64,000 bases of DNA from Bagarius yarrelli (taxonomy: Eukaryota; Chordata; Actinopteri; Siluriformes; Sisoridae), in contig VCAZ01000158.1 in assembly GCA_005784505.1 (NCBI GenBank), positions 597,501 to 661,500 on the forward strand. Reading direction: 5' to 3'. Under the pieces are notes generated by a model. It worked only from the letters and a program-made list of their open reading frames with translations. It was not told the DNA's origin and searched no databases. A program made the position numbers and the translations under genes. How positions within the stretch are numbered: the stretch's first letter is position 1; every line of letters begins with the position of its first letter. Below, piece by piece: positions 25,107 to 38,054 of this stretch.

Positions 25107-25807
25107 TGGTGCTACTGCCAAAGCACTTACATCCACTGCATCGAGTTACACAGCAGTGACACTGACATGAGAACATGAATAGTAAGCACTCTCCCGCTAC
25201 GCCCGTTAAACCTCCCCGGCATGTCCCACACACATACACACTACAGTTGCTCATAACAGGCGCAAGCAACTTTCTGTTTTGTACACACACTAAATCATGC
25301 TCCATTTTTCTCAACTTAAACATGAACATGACATTCTCTAAAAGTCTGAATTCCCCAAGTGCACAGTATGGGATCTGGACCCTCATACCTTCCAAATGAT
25401 CCCATGGAAGACTCTGTATTACATTCAGTGTATATTTTTGCAAATGATTACTTCAGCTGAAAGAGTGACAGGACTACATGACCCCATGACCTTTATCTGG
25501 GGTGTTCCTTTGCTTCACCATAGACTGTCTAGCTAAGGTCATGTAACACCACATTCCTAAAGGTGAGCCTGCAGTTAGAGCTTTTCCACCGGGGCTGGTG
25601 CTGGACCTGAAGATGTGGCTTGGCCAAGTGTGGCATTTGTACAAAACCAGCTGACGTTTGCACTAGTGTGGAGCAAAACCTGCTATGTCACCAAAATGTG
25701 AGTGTTATCTTTTGTACATCTCTTTTTTATAACCACTGCATTACATTGTAAGTTTTTTTACAACTTGTTTAACAATTTGTCAGACGATTGGTTAAACCCT
25801 GTAACTA

Positions 25808-25875
25808 CCATTTACATTTATGGCATTCGGCAGTTGCCTTATTCAGAGTGAGTAACATTTAATGTTGTAGCTGCT
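25808..25875 (-). mobile_element. SINE tail fragment
   Basis: ACATTTATGGCATTCGGCAG followed by TTGCCTTATTCAGAGTGAGT is the reversed 3' tail only. Confidence 0.6.
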
Positions 25876-27404
25876 GGTCCCAGATTTCCCCGAGGTGCGG
25901 AATCTGGGAGCACCAAATTGATGTTACATTCAGTGGTGTAGCTAGGGGGTGGCAAGGGAGGACATCTGTCTCCGGGCACAGCGTTTGGGGCGCCAAATTG
26001 ATGATATATAATTACAAATGAATTTTGAAATCAAATGGTTTCCCGAATTATATAAGTACCATTGCTGCCCCAATTATTTTACTTTTTTCATCCTCTTCAT
26101 ACCTTAAAAATATGCCATGAAATGCAGGTTTTTATGTTCCAAAACATAAAAATTTCCGGGAAAGCATGACAAACCCCCTTACCGTGTCACGAGTAGTTTT
26201 TTGTAATCCATTTCTCATGACGGTCACATTCCTGTGTTTAATAGTTGTTCAACGAGTTTACTTTGTGGTATCTTATGTTTGAGAACCTTGTCTGTTTCTG
26301 CATGCCTAAGTAGGGGATCCCCACATGGATTATGAATGAAATGTTCTTGTTTATAGTTGTTTTCTTTGGCATTTGTACTCTGCCTTTTCCATGCAGATAG
26401 CAAAGCCAGGGATTTATGAATTAACAGGGAATACGATTAACCAGGTTCCCCTTTGGTTGGTCTTGATTAGTTGGAAAGTTATCGGTCTACTTTTTTCACT
26501 TGTGTTACAGAGCCTAATGCTAAACCAAGAGACCAAGACCACAGACCAAGAGACCAAAAGTTTTCTTTTTGTGCAAATATTTTATTAAAGCTAAAATATC
26601 CACTAATTACACTGAAAGGTTCTGTTGACCTACATGACCTGATTGAAGTTGTGTAACGTGTAAATCAGATGCATAGAAATTTTGTAAATTTTGAAGTTTT
26701 GAGGCATCGTTATGTATAGCAATATGTTTTCAGCCATGTTTTGGAAATGTATCCCGTGCTAATGCCAAACCTTGATCCAAAGAAGAGAGACTGGAATGAA
26801 TGATTGTGTGCGTGCCCATAAAGAGCGAGGGATAATAGGAAAGGAATGTGTGCCGGTGCTGGAGCAGCTCCATGGAGCCTGAACACAAACCGCAACACAC
26901 AAAAAAGCAGGCACACAAATCAGGCTTTGGGCCCGCACTCGTTCTGTCTCTCCCCCTCTCACTTTCTTTCTCTCTTCCTGTGCCGACCTACTGGAGTCGG
27001 CTATTGATGTTGGCCGCTTGCCCCTTTCAGAAGAAGCTCGTACTGTTCCCTCCCTTCGTTCTCTGTTCGTTCTCCCTCGTTCACAGTCAGTTGCTGGGGT
27101 AAATAGTGACGACTCGACGTCGCCTGTGGAAAAAAAAATTCTCAGCATCCTTTAGAGCATCTTCAGCGACCTTAGATTGACATTCCTATACATATGCAAA
27201 AAAAAGACCCACACAAGACACAAGACTTCACATGCTTTTACATAAAGTGACAAGTTGTTTTTAGTGGTGTCCCAGATAACACAACTTGAGGGACAATATG
27301 TGAGAGATGTTTGGATTGGATGGTGTTAATGATTGCTATAGTAAAGAGGCTTGGTAAACACTTCAGAAGAAGTGAATTTTTTTTTTTTATTCTTTCCCAC
27401 AGTG

Positions 27405-27535
27405 AAATTGGCAAGTGGCTGAATAGAAGGTTGTAAGTTTGGTTCCTAGGACCACCAAGCTTCCATTGCTGGGCCACTGAACAAGGCACTCAACGCTCAA
27501 CTAATCAGCTCTATAAGGGAGATAAATATATAATG
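27405..27535 (+). mobile_element. SINE, degraded
   Basis: GTTTGGTTCCTAGGACCACC head, GGCCACTGAACAAGGCACTC core, then GGGAGATAAATATATAAT. The tail is missing. Confidence 0.65.
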
Positions 27536-27567
27536 CCCTTTTTTCCCATTCACCAGTTTTCAAAGTT

Positions 27568-27602
27568 AGGGTCAGGGCACAGGGTCAGGGCACAGGGTCA
27601 GC
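27568..27602. repeat. 13-base tandem repeat, about 2.6 copies
   Basis: AGGGTCAGGGCAC is repeated head to tail. Confidence 0.95.
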
Positions 27603-28802
27603 TATGATGGGCAAGCCTAAAGTAGCTTAGGGGGCAAAAGCCTTAATCATTAGAGGTACTGCTGTCGCCACAATTTAGAAAATAAACTAGTCAGATAGGG
27701 ATGTTGTCACTGCTGTTTTACCAATGTTATAATATAATAAGCATTCGAAACATTTAGTGAAATATTAAAGGTGTTTTAGGTTGAGGCTGATAAGGTACTC
27801 ACTTCAGTAGGTGAGGTGGAAGCTACATAGGATTAGTGCACTGGTGAACCAGGTCATCATAAAAATATTACATCTCCTGCTGGCCCGCTAGGTTTATCAC
27901 TTTGTAAATAAAAGGACCTAGTAAACCAAGATTTGAACTTTTTTGTTACCCATACAAGACCATGCCATGAACGAAATTAACCTATGATTATGATTCCCCA
28001 AAAACTATAGAATCAGATTATAAAACCTGAGTATTGTGAAAATGTTAATTTAAAACATTTCATTAGGAAATTGGAAAAATCCATAATAAAGTCAAGATAA
28101 AACATGTTTAAAGTACCTAGAATTGAATCTTGAGGGTCTTCTTAAAACATATGAGGAAGGATCTGGGTAAGTAAATGCTTAAACTATCTATTTAAACTCC
28201 AGGCAGATAAAGATGTACAGTGTATCAAGTTTTTACACAGATTTTCTTTGCAAATCTTTCTAAAGATCTAAAGGACTCTTGTGTTTGGGCTGTAATTGTA
28301 ATCAAAGGACGTTGATAGACCACCATGTATATGGCACGATTAATTAAATACGTTAGAGTGTCAAAATGATGCTTTGATGGACATCCAAAGCAACACTGCC
28401 TTAAATCTGCTATAACCTGAGCTGACAAGTTTGCCTTAGTCATCTGGAATAATTTTCTGTTTGATTTCTGCTGTTTGAAAAAGAGACAAATTAATGACAG
28501 AACTGCCAACAGTTCAACTCAGATGTATATGATTTCAGACTTCAGCAGTAATAGAGTGTGTTAAATAGGGAGGCCACAAATGTTGCTGGCATTTTAGAGC
28601 AGATTTTGAGGACTGTAGCAAAGTTTCTGGAGTTCTTTCTACCACGTGAAGATGACATGATGGGCACATTAAATTTAGAATCTCCTCAAGCAGGAATCTG
28701 GAAACATTTGTCTTATACTGTTAAATTTATAAAATTTTATTGGCTTCCTATAAAGTTGTATACATTTATATAGATTTTACGTGGGAGTCGTCCATTAAAG
28801 TG

Positions 28803-28985
28803 TAGGGGAACTGATAGCTTAGGGGTTAAGATGTTGAACTACTTGGAAGATAATTGGAAGAATTCAGTTTCACTCTGCCTTTATTGGGACCCTGAGCAAG
28901 ACCCTCAACTGCTCAGTTATATTTAAAAAAAAATGTATAAATGTAAGTCATGCTGAAGCATCTGGCAAAATAAAAAATTGAAAAT
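28803..28985 (+). mobile_element. SINE, degraded
   Basis: AGCTTAGGGGTTAAGATGTT head, GGGACCCTGAGCAAGACCCT core, CAACTGCTCAG, and a short tail ending CATCTGGCAAAAT. Confidence 0.65.
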
Positions 28986-29929
28986 GAAACATCAATGTGC
29001 ATTACACAAAAAAAGCAACCATAAATGTTCTGTACCCGATCTCTACCATCATCATCATCATCAACATTATCATCATTGTAACGCAGGTTCACAATGTTGA
29101 AGTGGCTTTTGACTTACATATATTTTACAAATTTCTCTGCTCTTACCATGGAATTGTGTTTAATTAAAATTAAATCATAGAAGGCATAGCCTCATTGCAA
29201 CAACTTTGAGGCCTGTTTGACATCCCAGTGGCTGCTCCATTACACATCCAAACAATGTTGAATCTTTCTCTGCAACTGTATTTAATCAAACTATCACCCA
29301 TATACATCCCAAGGCATACACCACAAAAAGTTCCCAAGGCTGTGATACAAACCCTGTCTTACTTACTTTCATAAAAGCATTTACAGCAGCAGTCACTGGG
29401 ATACAAGTTTAAGAGCTAACCCCAAAACCCACTTGATGGAGACAAAAACGTTTGGCTGCAGGAAAGGGTCTTTTTCAGTGTCTGTGCTCTATTCAGGGCT
29501 GTGCTGTGCATAGCAGGACATGAAAGACAAGAGCTTCCAGGCTGAGATTCTCATAGGAGATGAGGGAGGGACAGAAAAGACAGAAGAGCTAGCCAGCTGG
29601 GAAAAGCCAAGTTTAATTCAACACATTGACATCATTGGTGCCATACTATTGTCATGGTTCTGTTCGCTTCTGCTATGCTAATGTCTACTAACTTTGTGTC
29701 TTTACTCTTTATCCTGAGATCCTTCTATTCCCACCACCTAGAAACCCATAAATTTCTAATAATGCTTTGCTGAATTCTAGAAGATTATAAACTCTGTTAT
29801 ATAGATCACTTTTAACTCAAAGTAGAAAATTCATGCCCCTGTTGTCCGTAATCCTCCACTTCTTCAACCCTCAGGCTAGGATCCTAAAGTCTATTAGATC
29901 ATTTTCCTTCGAGCAGCAATCTTATTTAG

Positions 29930-30055
29930 ATTTGTGGTAGATGCCTCTATCCAGGCTGACCTACAGTTATCTCATTTTTCTTTTAAACCAGCAGTTGAGG
30001 GTTAATGGACTTACCAAGTTTCACACCACCTAGTACTGTAATCTGAAGTCCACAA
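29930..30055 (-). mobile_element. SINE, degraded
   Basis: GGTAGATGCCTCTATCCAGG is the reversed tail, then CAGCAGTTGAGGGTTAATGG and a weak core. Confidence 0.6.
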
Positions 30056-30059
30056 TCAC

Positions 30060-30490
30060 CTATGCATGTCACCCTTCTACTTTGGCATTCCTAAAGTTCA
30101 CAACTCTACATTCCTAAAGTACTGAAACTTGCAATTCGGCCTGTCTGAGATAAGCTCCTACCCTTGCCATCCATAGCTCTCCAAGCTATCATGAGGTAGA
30201 GTCATTCCAAAGTCCACAAGTTCTCCTGCCTTTAAACTTATAATTCTCCTTTTCCAAAGTACTCGAGATTTTACCCATGCCATCCAAAGCTCTACAAGCA
30301 GGTTCAGGCATCCAGACCAACACCATACCTAATTCCTGCTATCTCAAGGTCCACACCCTTTGTACTCCTACCATCTTTAAACCTATCAGCTTTGATTCTT
30401 GTCATCCCAAGTTCTAAGGTGAGGTTCATGTCACCTATTCCTGCATATTTGAAGGCCAAGTGCTTATTTATACCATTTTAAGATTCACAT
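30060..30490. repeat. Very degenerate minisatellite-like stretch
   Basis: Words such as CCAAAGTCCACAA, TGCCATCCAAAGCTCTACAA and CTCAAGGTCCACA recur at irregular distances. It looks like a decayed tandem array. Confidence 0.5.
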
Positions 30491-30820
30491 GGTCTTTAAG
30501 TGATCTTTAAACATCTGCCAACAGAATGACACCATCCTGACAGTCCTTCTTCCTGTCATATTGAGCTGCAAGACACACCCAAGCAAATATCACAAAATCT
30601 TCACCCAATTAACATACATTAAGTGTAATAACTAAAACACACAGTTTAATTCCTCATCCTTTTCAATCTCTCGTCTTTCACACCTTGTTAAATATGTCGC
30701 TCTTTAATATAAGCTCAGTCTTTATGACGGCTTTACGAGACTGACAACCTGTACAATCAGTGTCAAATTCCTTACAACACTGTTTAACTTTCTCTCCCTC
30801 TCTCTTTCTCCCACTCTCTT

Positions 30821-30829
30821 TCACACACA

Positions 30830-30864
<35 letters not shown>
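30821..30864. repeat. (CA)n microsatellite
   Basis: About 20 units with one AAAC interruption. Confidence 0.95.
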
Positions 30865-30867
<3 letters not shown>

Positions 30868-30869
30868 TT

Positions 30870-33590
30870 CTGTCTTTCTCCATCTGGCTCTCGTGGCTGT
30901 ATAAATCCAATAAAACCAGGCTTATAACAAGGGGAGATAAAGTGAACAGCAGTGGGTCCTGCCAGAGTCTCCAGTTTTATTTCCCCTCATCTCTTCGTCT
31001 GTGCTTTTCCAATCACTCATTTCTGAAGCCTGTATGACTAACAACAGAATAACAGTCACTTTAAAACAAACTGACAACATATGGAAATCAGCTTATGTAT
31101 TACGGGTCTCGGTCTCAGTAGGCTCCTTGAGTTGTTGCTTGAGTTAGAAATACTGAAACATCAGCTCTGGGTTATTCAAATGCAAAAATCAAGAATTTAT
31201 TGTTCTGCCAATGACTATAATCTTTATATTTTTATATAAAACCTCTCTTATTTGGGTGTACTGTTTGTATATTCATACATCCATTGTCTTATACCCACTT
31301 ATTCCCAATCAAGGTCCCAATGTTCTCTTGGAGTATTTCCAGGATTCACCCTGGTCAGGTCACCAGTCAATCAAAGGGTTTGTATATATAGATATACTAC
31401 AGAAAATAACACTTAAGAATACTTGACTTATCAGCTTGTTTTATATCTTTTATCTTAGCCCGGTTCACACAGATATACAATTTGAGTGCTATTAAGAGAT
31501 TTTCATGGGAAATAAACCATTTAATAAACCATTTGTCGTTGTGTGCCTACTTAACGTACACAAACATAAAGAATGCAGTGATGCTAACACTAACGCTAAT
31601 ACACACTACATATTCTTATCTATGCAAAGCTGATGTTAAGTTGTTGGGATTAACAATTGAGAACAAAGTATAAAAATAATAAGAATTTGCAGGGTGTAAT
31701 GTAATATGAGCTGCGGGGTGATCGTTAGATTTACTTAGCGCTTGTTAGCACGATTTAACGTAATCGTTTTGTTACTGTTTTGTTACTCTCTGTTGAAAAT
31801 GCATACTTTTAAGATGTACAGTCTGCCGTATCCACACCACTGCAGTGACCGACAGCCCACACACACATCGGCATGCCAAATCACAACCAACGTAAAGAAG
31901 ATAATTTTATAAATAACTGCAATTGCAGGGTTTAAACAGAGATGGTGACCTAGAGGTAAAACGTATGGACTGTAGCTTTAAGTATACTTGGTTTAAATTA
32001 GTCAAGTTGTTAAAAGTTACAAATTTTACACCTGAAGTATAGTGATAGCTCAATTGAGGCAGTGCTGGTGGTGGTGCAAATTGTTAAAATGCTGCTTTGA
32101 TGCTAGGAGGATCAGGGTTTGAGCCCCACTCACTGACCGTTAAAGGAAAACTCCCTGCTCCAGGGTTGCCATATCATGTCTAATCAAACCCTCCTAAACT
32201 GGCTTGTAGGCTAACTAGTATCTCTAACTAGCGTCTAGTACAAGTTAATGACGGATGTAGCTTTGTCTATGATTTAAGTGTTGCTATATGTTAACTGTTT
32301 CAAATGAGTTCATTCTCCAAAATGGGGTCCTGGCAGAAAATGTTTGGGAACCACTAATCTAAGAACTTTTCTGAAAGAGTATCCATGCTAAGTGGTTTCC
32401 AGATCTTTGAAAATCCCGCCTTCTTGCCATCATGATTACACTTTTTGCTTCGAAATCATTGTATAAGTTAATTTGCAGTAGTAATTTAAAAACATGCGTC
32501 AGCTAAGTTCTGCTGCCACCTTCAGGTGAGAGGAAAAACTGCAACCTGTAGCATGAACATCCTAAAGGCCGGTTTATGTTTTTCAGCTTTGGGTTTGGAT
32601 GTGGACCTGGGGGGAGATCAGATTAAAAGGATCTCACAGGACAGTAGTAAGATTTGTGAAACATGATTGGAAATGCTAACAGAGTCCTGCAAACTAATAA
32701 ACTATAGATATAAATAAAACTATAAAACAATTACAGGAATATTGTTAGAGAATATTGTGTTGTGAAGTGTTACACAATATATCATACAATCCAGCCAAGA
32801 TTTTATTACGATGGTGTTTCTAGAACACCACTGTAATTGCACTGTTTTAAGTATGACTAAACAAAACCCGTTATTTAGTGCATGCTGGAGATTTCAGTGA
32901 AACCACAGAACACACACACACACACTTTTTCACTCTGTCTGTGCCAAACCAACAGGACACTTCTACATCAGGTCTTTCTCCGTCTTTCTGCAAAAAAAAA
33001 AAAAAAAAAACTTTCCGAAATGCTAGACTGATGGGGCTCCATAGCCAATTAGGAGTGTTTATTTAGGGCACGGTGGGGGGAACTTTTTATCTACGTAGCA
33101 TTGGAAACATCATGCAGAATTCCCATTCCCTTTTACATCCACACACACACACACACACACTTAGAGTGCTGAGAAACAAAGGAAAATGTTTTTAGATGGG
33201 TGGGGGGGGGAAAGAGAAAATGAATGGAGAAGTTATTTCACAGCAGAAGGAACCGAACAGGAAGTGAGAGTTCAAAGCGGGTAACACATAACTAACAGTT
33301 AAACGATTTATAACCTCCCTCCATGGTCTCTGAATTTTACTAGCACAGCTGTGAATCAACGCATTCGTTCTGATACATTATTGTTGCTATAGTAACCGCT
33401 CATTCACAAGTTAGTTTTTATTTTTAACATCATTTAACGTTAAAAAAAGTCACAAACGTTGCCCAGGGGATGGTAATGTAAATTATGGAAGGAGTCTTCA
33501 GTATCAGTACAATTTTTTTGTCTCATTAAAATGAAATCTGTACGATCAGGACCAACATTTTTTGGTAAAACTTTCTAAACGTTTTGAGAT
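30870..33590. other. Intergenic DNA, no gene seen
   Basis: AT-rich, with an A20 run at about 32991-33010 after ACACAC and TTCTGC sequence, which may mark an old retroposed end. Otherwise unassigned. Confidence 0.4.
32045..32160 (+). mobile_element. SINE-like tRNA-derived fragment
   Basis: A head with AGGATCAGGGTTTGAGCCCC (box B-like) is recognisable. The core diverges after it, so it may be a different SINE family. Confidence 0.4.
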
Positions 33591-33591
33591 G

Positions 33592-33664
33592 CACCAACAG
33601 ATGGCAGCACAACATTTTACTTCCTGTGACTGTATGTGCAGCATTGTGCTGCCATCTGTTGGTG
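33592..33664. repeat. Perfect 21-bp inverted repeat with 31-base loop (MITE-like)
   Basis: Arms at 33592-33612 and 33644-33664 are exact reverse complements. Weaker complementarity extends outward to about 33570 and 33685. Each arm holds CCAACAGATGGCAGCA, one mismatch from the CTCF core CCASYAGRKGGCR. Confidence 0.9.
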
Positions 33665-34699
33665 TATCCTAAAACTTTTTAATACCCTCCTACAGGCATG
33701 TTAACATTCCAGCATTCGATACAAACAAAGGAACCTTTTACAAAATAATTTAGGTAATTTCCCCAAAATACAAGAATTAGACAACCGCCCGAAGTTGTAC
33801 ATTTGATCTTTTATTTTAAGCCGGGTGTCCCTGTACAATGTTTTTACAATTGTTGTTTGTCACACTGTCAAATATAATTCTGTAAGATAATAATTAAGAT
33901 TTTAGACTGTACGACAGTCAAAACGCGTCAAAAATGGACGCACGCAAGGAGTCCTGTGTTACGTCACCATTCTGTGATGTGCTTGGTAACCTGTATTCTC
34001 TACCTAGCTAACGGTATCGCTAACATTTAACTTGTTTATTATACGCGTCAATAAGTTTTTCTTCTTGCTGTTCTGTCCAGTTGACTTAGGTTTTTACATT
34101 TTCCTGGGGTGATATGAAGTTGTCATGCTCCTATTAGTTCTAGGTTTGGCAATTAATCGTCTGTTGATGAACACGTCAAATTAGCAAGTAAATGCCACAG
34201 AACAATATTTTGCCCAGCTTAAATACGTGTGTGCAGTAATAACTCTCAGAGGCTCCAGTGTGAACGTTAAGAAGAACTAAATTTGAGAAGAGAAGCTGTG
34301 AGAGACTGACAGATAGAGGACACCAGGAAGCCGAGGAAACGGTCAGTGACCTGTGAAAAGCTCTCTTTCACACACGCTCTTAGAGTCTGTTACTGTTGGC
34401 ATGGCGACGCTGACCGCAGTGTCTACCTTGACGCCAACCTAGACACGCAGACGCGTGTAGAGCGAACACACACACACTTACAGGTCCTCTTAAAAAAACC
34501 CACATATAAACCACTAAGCTACTTTACATACACACAAACACAAAACAGGCCCTTGTATCTGTATACACACCATTTTTTCCATTGCACAAAATTAAAACAA
34601 AACCCAAACCTAATAAGCACCGAGAGAACTTCAAGTGTTCCTCTAAGAACCTTCTGGAACTGCCACTTTTCTCAAATTTACAGCATTTGGTCTCATTTT

Positions 34700-34810
34700 T
34701 TTACAGTATAATTGAGCAGTTGAAGGTTAAATGGCAAATGGTTGGCCCTGGGGCTTAAATCTCACAACCTTCCAATTAGCAGTCTAATACCTTAACCACT
34801 AAGCTAACTT
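34700..34810 (-). mobile_element. SINE, degraded
   Basis: GAGCAGTTGAAGGTTAA, then CCAATTAGCAGTCTAATACC and TTAACCACTAAGCTAACTT, the reversed core and head. Confidence 0.65.
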
Positions 34811-34969
34811 CTTCTAATCCTGGTTCCTGATTTGTCAGAAAGTTTTGTTTAATTTTGTGTAACAGCAGCTCTAATTAATTTGCTCTAATTAGTTATTGTT
34901 TCTATAGTAATGGTTTATACATGAGACGTTCAAATATGTATTATGAAACGCTTATTTACTATTTATAAC

Positions 34970-35285
34970 AGGGTCGGTCCAAGCCATTAGTTTAGCCTTT
35001 AAGCCTTTAACCTTTTAGTCTAGTTTACATTCATTTTCGTAACGTTCCTTTATTTTGCACTTTTTGTCATTCTCAGTTTTCTCCTTTTTTACTTTTTTGC
35101 TGCACCAGAATGTCCCTTGTCGAGACATTACTAAGAGTTATCAATGTTAATGTTTTACTAATGTTTACATTGTTCATTGGCATAAAATATATACAAAAAA
35201 GTTAGTCACGTTATTAACTCTTGGGGGCCTCCTAGTGCCACAGGTGCCCTAAGCAGCCGCTTCAGAGCAGCCGCTTCAAAGTAAA
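34970..35285. mobile_element. Possible non-autonomous repeat with GGGGCC-type end
   Basis: Bounded by GGGTCGGTCCAAGCCATTAG and GGGGGCCTCCTAGTGCCACA, a pair of edge sequences also resembling the flank at 19655. Assignment is tentative. Confidence 0.35.
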
Positions 35286-35354
35286 AGGTTTTTCGATAAC
35301 CTTTCAGTCAGTATACCTTTTTAAATGTTACAGAAAATGTTTAAAAAAATCTGA

Positions 35355-35485
35355 TGCTTCTTAAAGACTGGACTGCTGCTCAAAAGATCATGGGTTCAAT
35401 TCCCAGCACCACCAGGCTGACACTAGGGGCCTCTGAGTAAGGCCCTCAACCCTTAACTGCTCAGTTGGATAAATTAGATAAGAGT
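35355..35485 (+). mobile_element. SINE (same family), tail lost
   Basis: GATCATGGGTTCAATTCCCA head, GCACCACCAGGCTGACACTA core, AACTGCTCAGTTGGATAAAT; it ends at AGATAAGAG. Confidence 0.8.
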
Positions 35486-35590
35486 AAAAAGAATCAAAAA
35501 CAACAAAAAAGAAAATTATATTCACACTCACTATCATAATACTCTTTTTTAGGGTCAGGTTTAGTGTAGCAATTAATATACAGTATACTG

Positions 35591-35591
<1 letters not shown>

Positions 35592-35628
<37 letters not shown>

Positions 35629-35653
35629 CACACACACATACACACACACACAC
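35592..35653. repeat. (CA)n microsatellite
   Basis: About 19 perfect units, then an interrupted extension. Confidence 0.95.
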
Positions 35654-35699
35654 TGAATCACAGGACTAGAGGAAGACATCTGTGAGCTGCAAAAGCCAG

Positions 35700-37969
35700 A
35701 CTCCAATCTGTGAGCTTTAATATTCCACCTTTCAGCTCTTAATTCATGAATGTAATGGACCTGGACATGTTTTACTGATCAGCACACACATAAAATAAAT
35801 CTTTCTCTCAATTTTAATGTTTTAAACACGACTTCCTGAAGGAATAACAGCTCCCGCCGGACTACGATACAGACTCTCCACTTCAGCCGACTAAAATCTC
35901 ATTACGTCTTACAGGAAAATCCCTAAAGTTTTTTTTTCCCTCCTTATACACTCATAGTAAGGCTATTGATCACATCCCTTAGGTGGACATAAAAATAACT
36001 GCTGCTTGACATCATCATCATCAATTTGAACTTACATGATAGTAAAACAATACAAAAACTAGACAAAACAGCCATTTGTAACCATCTGTAAGTTTTATGA
36101 TGTGAAAAAATCTTTAATGTGAACTTTTCAAATAAGAAAAGTAAAAGTAACGCCTTTTATCAGGACACAGAATTTGTAATCGTTTCCCAATTTCTGTGCT
36201 ACAAGACAAAAAAAAACTTTTTCCAGCACAGTGCAGCAATTAATTCTATTAAATATATCATGATAGCAACAACAGGATTTCTTTTTATTAAAGTCCATCA
36301 GAGGAACGAAAATTAACAATCAATTCAATTTATATTCATTTTATACAAATTTTTTTAAAGACATAATAGAATTTATTATTTATTCTTTATGAATTTTTTT
36401 CTTTAATTTTTTATCTTTATAAGAATAACGAAAAATTTCTAATTATATTTTAAGGTGTCAATCTTTTCTCATTAGTTAAAATGAATATATATATATTATA
36501 TATATTTGTTACAGGTTCTTAATATTGATGCACGTTTTAATCAAATTAATTTTATTCAAAAACTATATCAGAGTGAAAACCTGAATTAATCTTGGTGTGT
36601 GTGTGTGTGTGTGTGTGCGTGTATTTCTATGTTGGAGTCGACTACAGGAGTCAAAGCGTCTAAAAGATGATGTCATCGTTACAGTATTTTTTTGGACAGG
36701 TAGGAATATGGTGGGATTGGATTTAAACCTGACATCATCGTCATTGCAGTGTGTGTTTGCTAGTTGTGTCTCATAGAATAAACCTGGGATTTTGTTTGGT
36801 TCTGATCGTGTATGCGTGTGTTTATGTGTTTATGTGTGTGTGTGTGTGTGTGTGTGAGTGAGTGTGTGTCCCTGGCCTTTAAGGCTTGCATTATGGTTGT
36901 GGTCTGGCAGGCGTTCTCTCTCTCCTCATTTGTAAACACACACCTCTTCCATCCCGCTCATCAGAGACCCGCTGTCTTCACATCAGGAAGAGCTCTGACC
37001 TCATCACATCCCAGAGAGCGACACGGGAGAGGACGGAATCAGAGACAGACAGGAAAGAACAGAGAACAAACCAAACAGAGACGCCAGCCATGAATTATGA
37101 TCTGCTGCCTGTCTCGGGACTCAGGGTGAAGGTGAACGCTCGGATAGGAGAGATTTATAGCAAATGGCTGTGGCGCTGGGTTTAACTTCCTGTCTGCTAG
37201 AGAAAGTAAGAACCATAAAATGAATTATTTAAATGAATAAAAGTAATTATTGAATAATACAAATGACTGGGACTGACTTCTATCATTGGAACACTGCTAC
37301 AGGAAGATCGCAAGAGAAAAATATTGCTTATTGTGATGTCCTTTCTTACATTACATACATTTTGTTTAAAAAAATCAAAATAAAACCCTAATGAAAAAAG
37401 CCATTTTTAGTGAGTTAGCTTACAAATAAGAATTGATTATTTTGGATCCTACTTTGTAAGATTAAATTGTTTTCTCAAATCAGAAATCAATTCTAATTTA
37501 CTAAAGAAAAAAACTTTAGTTACTTAACTAAAAAAAACTAAGTGGCATATTAGGTTAAAAATATATGAACTTACTGTTTAAACATTTCCTTTGGGTATCA
37601 GTAAAAGCGAATTGATTCATCAAACTAGGATTTATTGTGAGTCGGGCCTAAGAGTTCACCAAAATGAGCCGACACACTGAGTCGACTCTGTTGCTAATAA
37701 CACATCATTATCTTGTCCCTTAGGGAACCTCTGTTGCTTCCAGTCTGCAGTGTTTATCACAACACCGCTCCTCCAGGAAAACTCAGCCCAAGCATTAAAC
37801 ACTGTTCATTATTATTACCCAAAGAGAAAAACCTGCAAAGAATCACGCAAAACAAATGAACACACAACACAACATTCACGCAAATCCGGTTAAACTCCAT
37901 AAGAATGACTCTGCTGCCGTCTTGTGGTGAAGAAGAAAATTGCCCAAGATGCCGAGTTGGTTTGTTGTC
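35700..37969. other. Intergenic DNA upstream of cibar2
   Basis: AT-rich with an ATATAT run near 36486. A slightly GC-richer block with splice-like words lies at 36940-37200. No supported exon. Confidence 0.4.
36594..36620. repeat. (GT)n microsatellite
   Basis: About 12 units. A second GT run is at 36829-36864. Confidence 0.95.
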
Positions 37970-37983
37970 ATTTCCACAGCAAC
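37970..37983 (+). promoter_or_regulatory. X-box-like (RFX) motif upstream of cibar2
   Basis: ATTTCCACAGCAAC fits the degenerate X-box pattern RYYNYY N1-3 RRNRAC with a two-base spacer. It lies 72 bases before the start codon. X-boxes bound by RFX factors are usual near ciliary genes, which suits a CIBAR gene. The pattern is loose, so chance is possible. Confidence 0.35.
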
Positions 37984-38054
37984 AGCTGAGTTTCCCGTTC
38001 TTAAGAAAAGAACGTTAAAAAAGAAAGAGGGAAGAATCTGTCTTTCATCCCACC

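Larger units (their letters stand above)
24780..29900. other. Intergenic DNA with scattered repeats, no gene seen
   Basis: Apart from the SINEs and short repeats listed, the ORFs here are short and unlike known families. A GTGGTGTAGCTAGGGGGTGG repeat edge at 25935 suggests another old transposon. Confidence 0.4.

Noticed and set aside
26759..27148. 129-codon minus-strand ORF, Arg/Glu-rich
   Set aside because: Low-complexity and unlike known proteins; the purine bias of the region explains it.
37091..37126. ATG with a following AGGGTGAAG as first exon of cibar2
   Set aside because: Its donor phase does not fit exon 2, which needs a two-base carry-over. The exon at 38055-38077 fits in phase and matches family residues VFSRD.
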